64,000 nt of DNA from Lolliginicoccus lacisalsi (GTDB lineage Bacteria > Actinomycetota > Actinomycetes > Mycobacteriales > Mycobacteriaceae): contig NZ_JACYWE010000006.1 in assembly GCF_014841105.1 (NCBI RefSeq), forward strand, positions 152,050 through 216,049, read 5' to 3'. Below the pieces are notes generated by a model. It saw only the letters and a list, made by a program, of their open reading frames with translations. It did not search any database and was not told the origin of the DNA. Shown here one piece after another: positions 33,452-41,508 of the stretch (within the stretch, counting starts at the first letter, position 1; every line of letters starts with the position of its first letter). The position numbers and the translations under genes are program-made.

Positions 33452-35062
33452 TTGGACATCGCCTACATCGTCATCCCCTTCCTCGGTGGGATGCTCGCAC
33501 TGGGTCTCCGGGTGCCGCCGCTCGTGGGCTTCCTCGCGGCCGGGTTCCTGCTCACCGCCCTCGGCTACGGGGAGCTGCCAGCGCTGTCGACCATCGCGGA
33601 TCTCGGGGTGACGCTGCTGCTGTTCACGATCGGCCTCAAGCTCAATGTGCGGACGCTCCTGCTCAAGGAGGTGTGGGCCACCGCCAGCGCGCACCTGGTG
33701 CTTTCGACAGCAATGATGGTGGGCTTCCTGGCCGTGCTGAAGATCATCGGGTCCACCGCCCTGGCGGGAGCGGGCCTGCCGATGATGCTGGTCCTTGGGT
33801 TCGCGCTCTCGTTCTCGAGCACGGTGTTCGCGGTGAAGATCCTCGATGACCGGGGGGAGTCGAAGGCGCTCTACGGTCGCCTCGCCATCGGAATCCTCAT
33901 CATGCAGGACATCTTCGCGGTCATCTTCCTCACCGCGTCCACCGGGGAGCTCCCGAGCCCCTTCGCGTTCGCGCTGCTCGCGCTGCTCCCGCTGGCCCCC
34001 TTGCTCCGGTCGATGCTCGAGGTCGTCGGTCATGGCGAGATGCAGATCCTCTATGGCGTGGTGCTCGCCCTCGGTGCCGGCTACGCGTTGTTCGATCTCG
34101 TTGGCCTCAAGGGCGACCTCGGCGCGCTCATCATCGGGATGCTCCTCGCGCCGCATCCAGCGGCAGTGAGCATGTCTCGCGCGCTATTCATGATGAAGGA
34201 ACTGTTCCTCGTCGGGTTCTTCGTCTCCATCGGCCTGACCGGGCTCCCGACCTTGGAGACGTTCGGGCTCGCCTCGATGCTGCTGGTGCTGATCTTCGCG
34301 AAATCGTTGTTGTTCATCGTTCTTTTCCGGGCATTCCGGCTGCGCCATCGCACCTCGTTCCTCGGTGCTCTCGGCCTGATGAACTACTCGGAGTTCGGCC
34401 TGATCGTGGCGGTGCTCGCGGCAAGCAATGGATGGATCACCGACACCTGGCTGGTGGTGCTCTCGCTCGCGGTGGCGATGAGCTTCGGCATCTCCGCCGT
34501 GGTCAATCGCTTCTCGGCCGAGACCTACGCGAGCGTGGAACGGTTCTGGCCCGAGGTGGACGACGCTCGCCTCAACACGATGGAGCGTCCGATCCAGATC
34601 GGTGAGGCGCAGGCCGTGGTGCTTGGCATGGGTCGCGTGGGACGGGCCGCCTACGAGCGGCTCGAGGAGGAGTTCGGCCTCGATGTGCTAGGCATCGATA
34701 CCGATGCTGACCGCATCCATGACCTCCGCCAGCATGGCTACAACGCGGTCGAGGGCGACGCCACCGACTGGGACTTCTGGGAGAAGCTCTGCCTGAACGA
34801 GGCCGTCACCATAACGATCCTCGCGCTACCGCTCTACGACTCCAATGTCCAGGCGCTCGACTTCCTCAAGCAACTGGACTACCAGGGCGAGATCGCGGCG
34901 GTGGTGCAGCATCGCGATGAGATCGAGAAGATGTACGAGCATGGCGCGGACGATGTCTTCCACCTCTACGGTGGTGCCGGCTACGCGCTCGCGGGGCGGG
35001 CCGCCCAGGTCAAGGGGCTCGAGCCAGTGCTCGACGAGGACGACCCGCCCCTGCCGCGGTAG
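33452..35062 (+). CDS. CPA2-family monovalent cation/proton antiporter with TrkA-N domain (KefB/C-like)
   Basis: A 536-residue membrane transporter. Residues 1-360 hold about 11-13 hydrophobic segments of the Na+/H+ exchanger fold (DLGVTLLLFTIGLKLNV, LGFALSFSSTVFAVKILDDRG, GILIMQDIFAVIFL). Residues about 385-510 form an RCK/TrkA-N domain (AVVLGMGRVGRAAYERL, DVLGIDTDADRIHDLRQHGY, VEGDATD). It likely exports K+ or Na+ for H+ under nucleotide control. TTG 33452 has GAGGAG 7 bases upstream. Confidence 0.9.
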   Translation: MDIAYIVIPFLGGMLALGLRVPPLVGFLAAGFLLTALGYGELPALSTIADLGVTLLLFTIGLKLNVRTLLLKEVWATASAHLVLSTAMMVGFLAVLKIIGSTALAGAGLPMMLVLGFALSFSSTVFAVKILDDRGESKALYGRLAIGILIMQDIFAVIFLTASTGELPSPFAFALLALLPLAPLLRSMLEVVGHGEMQILYGVVLALGAGYALFDLVGLKGDLGALIIGMLLAPHPAAVSMSRALFMMKELFLVGFFVSIGLTGLPTLETFGLASMLLVLIFAKSLLFIVLFRAFRLRHRTSFLGALGLMNYSEFGLIVAVLAASNGWITDTWLVVLSLAVAMSFGISAVVNRFSAETYASVERFWPEVDDARLNTMERPIQIGEAQAVVLGMGRVGRAAYERLEEEFGLDVLGIDTDADRIHDLRQHGYNAVEGDATDWDFWEKLCLNEAVTITILALPLYDSNVQALDFLKQLDYQGEIAAVVQHRDEIEKMYEHGADDVFHLYGGAGYALAGRAAQVKGLEPVLDEDDPPLPR

Positions 35063-35072
35063 GCGGGGCCGG

Positions 35073-35366
35073 TCAGGCGGCGACGGTGGGGGACCAGGTC
35101 ACCCGCAGGTCATCCCGCTGGCCGAATGCCTCGAGATGCCGGGTGATGATCTCCTGGACCTCGGCGACGTCGCTCTCCCTGTGGGCCTGCACGGTGACGG
35201 TGATCCCACGGGAACCGGCTGCGCACACTGCCACGCCAAGATCGAACAGGATCTCTACCTGGCGGCCTTCCTGGACCACCGGCACCATGTGCCCGAAGTG
35301 GCTCGCCAGTTGCTTGACAATTCGATCCGCGCGATCGGTGGCGATCCGAGCGACTGATTCAGGCAT
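35073..35366 (-). CDS. DUF2218 family protein
   Basis: A 97-residue cytoplasmic protein (MPESVARIATDRADRIVKQL, ASHFGHMVP, VEILFDLGVAVC, LRVTW) matching DUF2218. Function unknown; in some genomes the family lies near siderophore or iron genes. ATG 35366. It ends 11 bases from the convergent antiporter stop. The following 126 bases to the TetR gene show no gene. Confidence 0.82.
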   Translation of the reverse strand: MPESVARIATDRADRIVKQLASHFGHMVPVVQEGRQVEILFDLGVAVCAAGSRGITVTVQAHRESDVAEVQEIITRHLEAFGQRDDLRVTWSPTVAA

Positions 35367-35492
35367 GGGATTCTCCGTTTTGAGGGATGGTAAGCCTAAT
35401 AACGAAGAATGGTACGTACGAATTCCGTCGCGGAATATCAGCTCCGTCACACTCCATGCTGTTAGCTGCGTTACTCGCGGCGCGCGATTGGC

Positions 35493-36119
35493 TCAGTGGA
35501 AAAGGGCCCCGAGTGCCATGGAGCGAAGCACTGCCCGCGCGCGCCCGGCAGCATCCGGGAGCTCGCGCCCACCTAGGCTGTGCGCGGTGGAGTTGAGCAG
35601 GCCGAACACGCCATGGGCCTTGATCCGGGCATCACGCGTGTCGATGCGGGGATCGTTCTCGATCAGTGCCGCGACCCACAGCTCGACATAGCGGCGCTGC
35701 ATGTGCCGGATCTCGCGGCGCGCCTCCTCGGGCAAGCTGTGCAGATCGCGGTCCTGCACCCGGATGAGGTCTGGCTGCCCCAGCGCGAAGTCGAGATGGA
35801 AGTCCACGAGATCCTCGATGGCGTCCTCGGCCGAGGACGCCTGGCCGGCGACCGCTCGGGCGCCTGTGAGCAGGCGGCGGCTCACGCTGCTGAGCAGCTC
35901 GACGAGCAACGCTTCCTTGCTGGAGAAGTGACGGTAGATCGCGGGGCCGCTGATCCCGACGGCCGCGCCGATATCCTCGAGCCGGACGCCGCTGAAGCCT
36001 CGTTCCGCCACGAGCTGTGCCGCGGCGCGGAGCAATTGCTCGCGCCGGTCCGCCTTGAGCCGGGAACGCCGCGTCGACTCGGTTCCCGCGGCACGCGGGG
36101 ACGTGGCCGGCTCCGTCAT
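35493..36119 (-). CDS. TetR-family regulator, probably of branched-chain acyl-CoA catabolism
   Basis: A 208-residue repressor. The N-terminal DNA-binding domain is REQLLRAAAQLVAERGFSGV, then LEDIGAAVGISGPAIYRHFSSKEALL. The C-terminal domain is helical (FHLDFALGQPDLIRVQDRDL). It resembles the BkaR/LiuR-like TetR proteins next to accA1-accD1-fadE genes in actinobacteria. Those genes are nearby here (38462, 45234, 47260). The palindrome in front of it recurs, in similar form, before accD1 and accA1. Confidence 0.85.
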   Translation of the reverse strand: MTEPATSPRAAGTESTRRSRLKADRREQLLRAAAQLVAERGFSGVRLEDIGAAVGISGPAIYRHFSSKEALLVELLSSVSRRLLTGARAVAGQASSAEDAIEDLVDFHLDFALGQPDLIRVQDRDLHSLPEEARREIRHMQRRYVELWVAALIENDPRIDTRDARIKAHGVFGLLNSTAHSLGGRELPDAAGRARAVLRSMALGALFH

Positions 36120-36138
36120 GCCGCTCCCTTCGCTCCAG

Positions 36139-36154
36139 GTTAAACCACATTAAC
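36139..36154. promoter_or_regulatory. Candidate TetR operator, GTTAAT-N4-ATTAAC type, copy 1
   Basis: GTTAAACCACATTAAC is an imperfect inverted repeat 19 bases upstream of the TetR gene and 38 bases upstream of the divergent XdhC gene. Related sites lie at 38426 and 45178. Confidence 0.65.
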
Positions 36155-36192
36155 CCACGTCACTGATGCGCCGGTGCCGCTACCGTGGCAGC

Positions 36193-37221
36193 ATGCGCGA
36201 GATTCTGCCGTGGCTGCATCACCGGGTAGCGAGGGACGGGGCGTGCGGTCTCGTGACCGTGATCGCGACTCGCGGTTCCGCTCCGCGCGAGCCGGGCGCG
36301 GCGATGGCTGTCGATATGCGCGGCGAGGTGGCGGGCGGTGTCTCCGGCGGCTGCGTCGAGGCCGATGCGCACGCCCGCGCGATGCGTGCTCTGTCCACTG
36401 GCATCGCCGAGCGGGTGGGATATGGGCCGGGCGGCGAGCCCGGCGGCATCTCGCTCACCTGCGGCGGCCAATTGGAGGTGCTCGTCGAGCGCGTGGATAC
36501 AGCGACGTTCCCGGGGCTCGCCGAGGTCTGCGAGGCGGTGGCGGCGGGGAGGCCGGCGACAGTGGGCGTCGTGATCACGGACGGCGAGGCTCCCGGTCAT
36601 CGATTGGGCCAGCGGGGCACGAGCGTGGCGGGCAAGCAGTTCGGCATCCCGCTGCGCGAGGACATGCTCGCGATCGACTTCGTCGGTGTGCCGCGCATGC
36701 TGATCCTGGGATCCACGCCGCATGTGGCGGCGATGGCGGCGATGGGGCGGTTCCTTGGTTTCGCCGTCACCGTGTGCGACCAGCGGCCGGTGTTCACCAC
36801 CAGTGCCCGCTTTCCCGGCGCGCACGAGGTGGTGGTGGCCCGGCCCGCCGCGTACCTCGATGCGGAGATCCGTCGCGGGCGGGTGGATCACCGCACGGTG
36901 GTGCTGGTGATGACCCATTCGGACGGCGTGGATGTGGATGTGCTCCAGCGCGCGCTCGGGGGCGACGAGGTGCTCGGCTTCGTGGGAGCGCTGGGTTCCT
37001 CGGCGACAGCGCTGCGGCGCCGCGAGGAGCTGCGGCGGCGCGGAGTGGGGGAGGCGGAGCTAGCCATGCTCGTCTCGCCCGTGGGACTCGGTGCCGCGGG
37101 CCGGATGCCGGAGGAGGTGGCGGTATCGATCGCCGCCCAGCTCGTGGCGGGCGGGCATGCAAAGGCCGGTGGGGCCGAGCGTGTGCTCGGCCCCACCGGC
37201 GCGATGGTGCTGCAGGGCTAG
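36193..37221 (+). CDS. XdhC/CoxI-family protein
   Basis: A 342-residue maturation factor of the XdhC family, which supplies or sulfurates the molybdenum cofactor for xanthine-dehydrogenase-like enzymes. Marks: GLVTVIATRGSAPREPGAAM, GGVSGGCVEADAH, a C-terminal Rossmann part (MLILGSTPHVAAMAAMGRFL) and VGALGSSATALRRREEL. Its likely client is the hydroxylase at 41509-44214, about 4 kb away. ATG 36193 is preferred over the frame start at 36166. Confidence 0.88.
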   Translation: MREILPWLHHRVARDGACGLVTVIATRGSAPREPGAAMAVDMRGEVAGGVSGGCVEADAHARAMRALSTGIAERVGYGPGGEPGGISLTCGGQLEVLVERVDTATFPGLAEVCEAVAAGRPATVGVVITDGEAPGHRLGQRGTSVAGKQFGIPLREDMLAIDFVGVPRMLILGSTPHVAAMAAMGRFLGFAVTVCDQRPVFTTSARFPGAHEVVVARPAAYLDAEIRRGRVDHRTVVLVMTHSDGVDVDVLQRALGGDEVLGFVGALGSSATALRRREELRRRGVGEAELAMLVSPVGLGAAGRMPEEVAVSIAAQLVAGGHAKAGGAERVLGPTGAMVLQG

Positions 37222-37240
37222 CCAGCTAGAGCTGGCTAGC
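37217..37240. terminator. Bidirectional hairpin between XdhC and the Gly-rich gene
   Basis: GCTAGCCAGCT-AG-AGCTGGCTAGC is an 11-base perfect inverted repeat that includes the XdhC stop codon and lies between convergent genes. Confidence 0.65.
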
Positions 37241-37254
37241 GGCTAGCGCAGGTG

Positions 37255-37983
37255 TCAGCCTGCGTTGACGCCGCCACCGAGGCCGAGGGCGATGTTCAGC
37301 AGGTTGCCGAGGTCGAAGCCTCCGCCGGCGCCGAGGTCGCCGCCGATGCCGAAGTCAGCGCTGCCGGCGCCGAGGTCGAGCCCGAGGTCGCCGCCGCCGT
37401 CAACGTTCGCGCCGCCGCCGATGAGGGCGTCGATGCTGGAGGTGTCGATGGTGAACTCGCCGCCGGCGGTGCCGCCTCCGGTGGTGCCACCCTGGACGCC
37501 GAAGAGGGCCTGGATGTCAGCCTCGGCCTGGGCCAGGAAGTCGAGCCAAGCCTGCTCGAGGTCGATGGTGCCGGTGAACTCGCCGCCGCCGGTGCCGCCG
37601 GTGCCGCCCTGGGCGCCGAAGGTGGCCTCGAGCCACGCGTTGAAGTCAGCCTCGGCCTGCTCGATCGCGGCCTGGAGGTCGAAGCCGCCCTGGGCGCCGC
37701 CCTGGCCCTCGACGTTGATGTTGAACAGCTGCTCGATGCTGGCGGTATCGATGGCAACGCCGCCGCCGACGTTCGCGCCGCCGTCAGCGGTGCCGCCGAG
37801 GCCGAGGAGCGCGCCGAGGTCCACGCCGCCACCGATGCCGAGGTCGGTGCTGCCGGCGCCGAGGTCGAGGCCGAGGTCGCCACCGAGGTCGAAGGTCGGC
37901 TGCGCCGAGGCTGCGCCGGCGAACGGGATGGTGAGGGCTGCCGAGGTCGCGGCGATCGCGGCGACGCGGGTGAATGCCTTCAT
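37255..37983 (-). CDS. Secreted Gly-rich protein with mirror-ordered repeat modules
   Basis: A 242-residue exported protein. The signal peptide (MKAFTRVAAIAATSAALTIP to ASA-Q) is clear. The mature part is Gly/Asp/Leu-rich with three pairs of related blocks in the order A-B-C-C'-B'-A'. A is GDLGLDLGAGSTDLGIGG near the N-terminus and GDLGLDLGAGSADFGIGG near the C-terminus. B is GGANV with IDTASIEQL, and IDTSSIDALIGGGANV. C is IEQAEADFNAWLEATFGAQG and AWLDFLAQAEADIQALFGVQ. No known domain is recognised. AGGAGG lies before ATG 37983. Possible roles are a cell-surface or aggregation protein. Confidence 0.75.
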   Translation of the reverse strand: MKAFTRVAAIAATSAALTIPFAGAASAQPTFDLGGDLGLDLGAGSTDLGIGGGVDLGALLGLGGTADGGANVGGGVAIDTASIEQLFNINVEGQGGAQGGFDLQAAIEQAEADFNAWLEATFGAQGGTGGTGGGEFTGTIDLEQAWLDFLAQAEADIQALFGVQGGTTGGGTAGGEFTIDTSSIDALIGGGANVDGGGDLGLDLGAGSADFGIGGDLGAGGGFDLGNLLNIALGLGGGVNAG

Positions 37984-38425
37984 TATGATTCCTCCTGGAG
38001 ATGTTGGTTGAGAGCAGGCGTTTGCAGTGTCTCACGGGAAAGTCGGGTTTCGTGAGCGATACCACGGTTGCGCACTGTCGAACTGTAGATCGTTGATCCT
38101 GCTGTGATTGTTACAGGTCGGGAAAGAAACTTTCCACCGTACGCGTCAGCATTGCATTGTTCGGAGAAATCCCTGCTCAGCGGGTGTTTCACTCTTCCCT
38201 GGCGCAAGCCCGATGGGGCCGGGTGGTACGCGTGAACGAACTGTGATCAGCGCGGCAGTTATTGGATTCACGGTGTCATCAATACCTGATCGGTTGCGGA
38301 TTGCATTGTCTCTCTCCTGCTCAGGGGTAAATTCGGATCTGCACCTGGCCCGGATTGGTGCCCGGTCCGGCCCGGGCAGGGAGTGATATGGACAACACGA
38401 GGCCGCGCGCGCTAGCCTCAGTTCG
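37984..38425. other. Non-coding gap between the secreted Gly-rich gene and accD1
   Basis: About 440 bases, AT-richer than the neighbours. It should hold the divergent promoters. I see GGAAAG-AAA-CTTTCC near 38121 but no convincing gene; a 92-residue plus-strand open frame at 38108 has no recognisable features. Confidence 0.5.
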
Positions 38426-38441
38426 GTTACTCATCATTAAC
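38426..38441. promoter_or_regulatory. Candidate TetR operator, copy 2, before accD1
   Basis: GTTACTCATCATTAAC shares 11 of 16 positions with the site before the TetR gene. It lies 20 bases upstream of the accD1 start, a position suited to repression. Confidence 0.65.
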
Positions 38442-38461
38442 TCAAATCTTGGGGTGTGGGC

Positions 38462-40039
38462 ATGGCACTAGATCGGCAAGCCAACCGATCCGCGCATCAG
38501 CAGCTCGTCGCGGAGCTCAACGAGGCGACGCGCGCCACCGCGCTCGGTGGCAGCGAGCGCGCCCGCGAGAAGCACCTCGCGCGGGGCAAGCTGCTGCCGC
38601 GCGACCGCGTGAACCACCTCCTCGATCACGGCAGCGCCTTCCTCGAGATCGCCCCGCTCGCTGCCAACGGCATGTACAACGACGAGGCCCCGGGAGCAGG
38701 CGTCATTGGTGGCATCGGGCGCATCGCGGGCCGGCTCTGCCTCGTGCTCGCCAACGACGCCACCGTCAAGGGCGGCACCTACTACCCAATGAGCGTGAAG
38801 AAGCACCTGCGGGCGCAAGAGATCGCGATGCAGAACAACCTCCCGTGCGTCTACCTCGTCGATTCCGGCGGCGGCTACCTGCCCAAGCAGGACGAGGTCT
38901 TCCCCGATCGCGAGCACTTCGGGCGAATCTTCTACAACCAGGCGAACATGAGCGCGCGCGGGATCGCCCAGATCGCCGCCGTCATGGGATCGTGCACCGC
39001 TGGTGGCGCCTATGTGCCCGCCATGAGTGACGAGACCGTCATCGTCCGCGGCCAGGGCACCATCTTCCTCGGCGGACCGCCCCTGGTGAAGGCCGCCACC
39101 GGCGAAGTAGTCACCGCGGAGGAGCTAGGTGGCGGGGAGCTGCACGCCAAGGTATCCGGCGTCACCGACCACCTCGCCGAGGATGACCAGGACGCCCTGC
39201 GCATCGTCCGTGGCATCGTCGACACCCTTCCGCCCGCGCCGCCCGTGCCCTGGAACCACCAGCCTGCCACCGCCCCCGAGCGTGACCAGACCGCTCTCTA
39301 TGACGTCGTTCCCACCGATTCGCGGATCCCCTACGACGTCCACGACGTCCTCGACATCCTCGTCGATGGCGGCCACTACCAGGAGTTCAAGGCCGAGTAC
39401 GGCAAGACGCTGGTCACCGCGTTCGCCCGCATCCACGGCCATCCCGTCGGCATCATCGCCAACAACGGCATCCTTTTCGGCGAGTCCGCCGTCAAGGGCG
39501 CCCACTTCATCGAGCTCTGCGACCAGCGCCGCATCCCCCTGCTCTTCCTGCAGAACATCAGCGGCTTCATGGTGGGCCGCGACTATGAGGCCGGCGGCAT
39601 CGCCAAGCACGGCGCCAAGATGGTCACCGCCGTCGCATGCGCGCGCGTGCCCAAGCTGACCGTGGTCATCGGCGGCTCCTACGGCGCCGGCAACTACTCG
39701 ATGTGCGGGCGGGCCTACTCGCCCCGGTTCCTGTGGATGTGGCCCAACGCGCGGATCTCCGTCATGGGCGGCGAGCAAGCGGCTTCCGTGCTGTCCACCG
39801 TGCGGCGCGACCAGCTCGAGGCCCAGGGCAAGGAATGGGCGACCGAGGACGAGGAAGCGTTCAAGCAACCCATCCGCGACCAGTACGAGGCGCAGGGAAA
39901 TCCCTACTACTCCACGGCACGGCTCTGGGACGACGGGATCATCGACCCCGCCCACACCCGTTCGGTCCTGGGCCTCGCGCTCGACGCGTGCGCGCACGCC
40001 CCCCTCGAGCCCATCGCCCACGGCGTGTTCCGCATGTGA
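38462..40039 (+). CDS. accD1: Acyl-CoA carboxylase beta subunit (methylcrotonyl-CoA carboxylase type)
   Basis: A 525-residue carboxyltransferase that moves CO2 from biotin to acyl-CoA. The crotonase-fold halves are clear: [58 protein letters not shown] and [36 protein letters not shown]. The order and length match 3-methylcrotonyl-CoA carboxylase beta (leucine breakdown) rather than the propionyl/acetyl type. The biotin-carrying partner is the gene at 45234. ATG 38462 with GGGGTGTGG upstream is preferred over GTG 38456. Confidence 0.9.
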   Translation: MALDRQANRSAHQQLVAELNEATRATALGGSERAREKHLARGKLLPRDRVNHLLDHGSAFLEIAPLAANGMYNDEAPGAGVIGGIGRIAGRLCLVLANDATVKGGTYYPMSVKKHLRAQEIAMQNNLPCVYLVDSGGGYLPKQDEVFPDREHFGRIFYNQANMSARGIAQIAAVMGSCTAGGAYVPAMSDETVIVRGQGTIFLGGPPLVKAATGEVVTAEELGGGELHAKVSGVTDHLAEDDQDALRIVRGIVDTLPPAPPVPWNHQPATAPERDQTALYDVVPTDSRIPYDVHDVLDILVDGGHYQEFKAEYGKTLVTAFARIHGHPVGIIANNGILFGESAVKGAHFIELCDQRRIPLLFLQNISGFMVGRDYEAGGIAKHGAKMVTAVACARVPKLTVVIGGSYGAGNYSMCGRAYSPRFLWMWPNARISVMGGEQAASVLSTVRRDQLEAQGKEWATEDEEAFKQPIRDQYEAQGNPYYSTARLWDDGIIDPAHTRSVLGLALDACAHAPLEPIAHGVFRM

Positions 40040-40066
40040 CCGACCGCATTGGGCACATACAGTGAT

Positions 40067-40101
40067 CCTGCCGCCCTCCTGCCACGCGAGATAGCGGCAG
40101 G
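40067..40101. terminator. Hairpin after accD1
   Basis: CCTGCCGC (40067-40074) pairs with GCGGCAGG (40094-40101) around a 19-base loop, in the 80-base gap before the DUF2254 gene. Confidence 0.45.
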
Positions 40102-40119
40102 AAGGCCAGGCACAACGTC

Positions 40120-41445
40120 ATGCGCAAATGGATCATCACGTTCCGCGACTCGTTCTGGTTCCTGCCCACCATCCTGGGCATCATCGCCCTGGCGTTGTCG
40201 CAGGTGCTGATCCGCATCGATGTGACGATCCAGCGGCTCGGCCCGGACGTGGCCGGCTCGCTGTTCTACACAGTGGGCGTCAGCGGCAGCCGCGACATCC
40301 TCACCGCGATCGGTGGCTCCATGCTCGCCGTCGCCGCGACGTCATTCTCGATCACGATCTCCGTCCTCGCCATCGCGAGCTCCACCTACGGACCGCGCCT
40401 CGTGCGCAACTTCATGGCTGATCGGGCCAACCAGTTTGTCCTCGGCATCTACGGCGCCACGTTCTTGTACTGCCTGTTGGTGCTGCGCTCCATCCGCTCC
40501 GAGACCGACCAGGGCGGGGAGTTCATCCCTGATCTCGCGGTGAATGTCGCGGTGCTGCTCGCGGTGCTCGACGTAGCGGTGCTCGTTTTCTTCATCCACC
40601 ACATCGCCAACTCCATCCAGGTGCCCACCTTGCTGGCCCGCGTGCGCGGCGAGATGGTGAGCGCGCTCGACGAGCTCTACCCCGGGGAGCCAGCGGGCAA
40701 CGCCGTCGATGCCACCACGTCTGCACCAGGCAGCGGCACTGCTGTGCCGGTCGCTAGCTTCGGTTTCGTCATGGTCGTCGATGAGGACCGGCTGCTCGAT
40801 CTCGCCGAGGAGCATGACTGCCGCATCGAGGTCCGCGCGGGAACGGGCACCCACGTCGTGGCGGGGGAAGCGCTCGCGACGGTTCATGGGCCACGGGCGC
40901 CCAGCGAAGAGCTCGCCAGCTCGATCCGGGCCGCGTACGCCCTCGCGGAATCACGCAGCCCCCGCCAGGACATCACCTTCGCCGTGCAGCAGCTCACCGA
41001 GATGGCGATCCGGGCGCTCTCGCCGAGCATGAATGATCCCTTCACCGCCAGCAATGCTCTTGACGAGCTAGCCGTCGGCCTCGTTCCCCTCGCCCAGCGG
41101 CCCGACCCCGTGCTCGGCAGGACGGGCGACGAGGGAAAATTGCGGCTAGTCGTGGCCAGGGTGCCCCCCGCCGAACTGATTGGCGGCGTGCTCGATGCGA
41201 TGCGCCACTACGCGCTCGACAATCCCCTGGCCATCGAGTCCACGATCCGCCTCGCCGAGCGCATCGGCACCACCACCAACCAGGCCCATCTCGCCGATCT
41301 CGTCGTCGACCACCTCGCGCGGCTCCGCACCGAATACACCAACCATGCCGAGCGGGAGGCTGACAAGGCGGCCGAGGCGGCCCGCATCGACGCCGCGCTA
41401 TCCGCGATCTCCGGCAACGCTATTTCCGGCAAAGCGCCCCTCTGA
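40120..41445 (+). CDS. DUF2254 membrane protein
   Basis: A 441-residue protein with four membrane segments in the first 170 residues (WFLPTILGIIALALSQVLI, ILTAIGGSMLAVAATSFSIT, FVLGIYGATFLYCLLVL, NVAVLLAVLDVAVLVFFI) and a large cytoplasmic domain (FAVQQLTEMAIRALSPSMND, PFTASNALDEL). This is the full DUF2254 pattern. Function unknown. It is the first of four genes lying between accD1 and accA1. Confidence 0.88.
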   Translation: MRKWIITFRDSFWFLPTILGIIALALSQVLIRIDVTIQRLGPDVAGSLFYTVGVSGSRDILTAIGGSMLAVAATSFSITISVLAIASSTYGPRLVRNFMADRANQFVLGIYGATFLYCLLVLRSIRSETDQGGEFIPDLAVNVAVLLAVLDVAVLVFFIHHIANSIQVPTLLARVRGEMVSALDELYPGEPAGNAVDATTSAPGSGTAVPVASFGFVMVVDEDRLLDLAEEHDCRIEVRAGTGTHVVAGEALATVHGPRAPSEELASSIRAAYALAESRSPRQDITFAVQQLTEMAIRALSPSMNDPFTASNALDELAVGLVPLAQRPDPVLGRTGDEGKLRLVVARVPPAELIGGVLDAMRHYALDNPLAIESTIRLAERIGTTTNQAHLADLVVDHLARLRTEYTNHAEREADKAAEAARIDAALSAISGNAISGKAPL

Positions 41446-41508
41446 CAATGTGATCCGTGCCACCTTTTCTAGTGCCCCGAAAGCAATAGGCACGAAAGCA
41501 GGTGGTCC

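Noticed and set aside
35480-35500. tRNA-like string (GATTGGCTCAGTGG) near the TetR gene end
   Set aside because: It resembles a tRNA D-arm but no acceptor stem, anticodon stem or T-arm can be folded around it.
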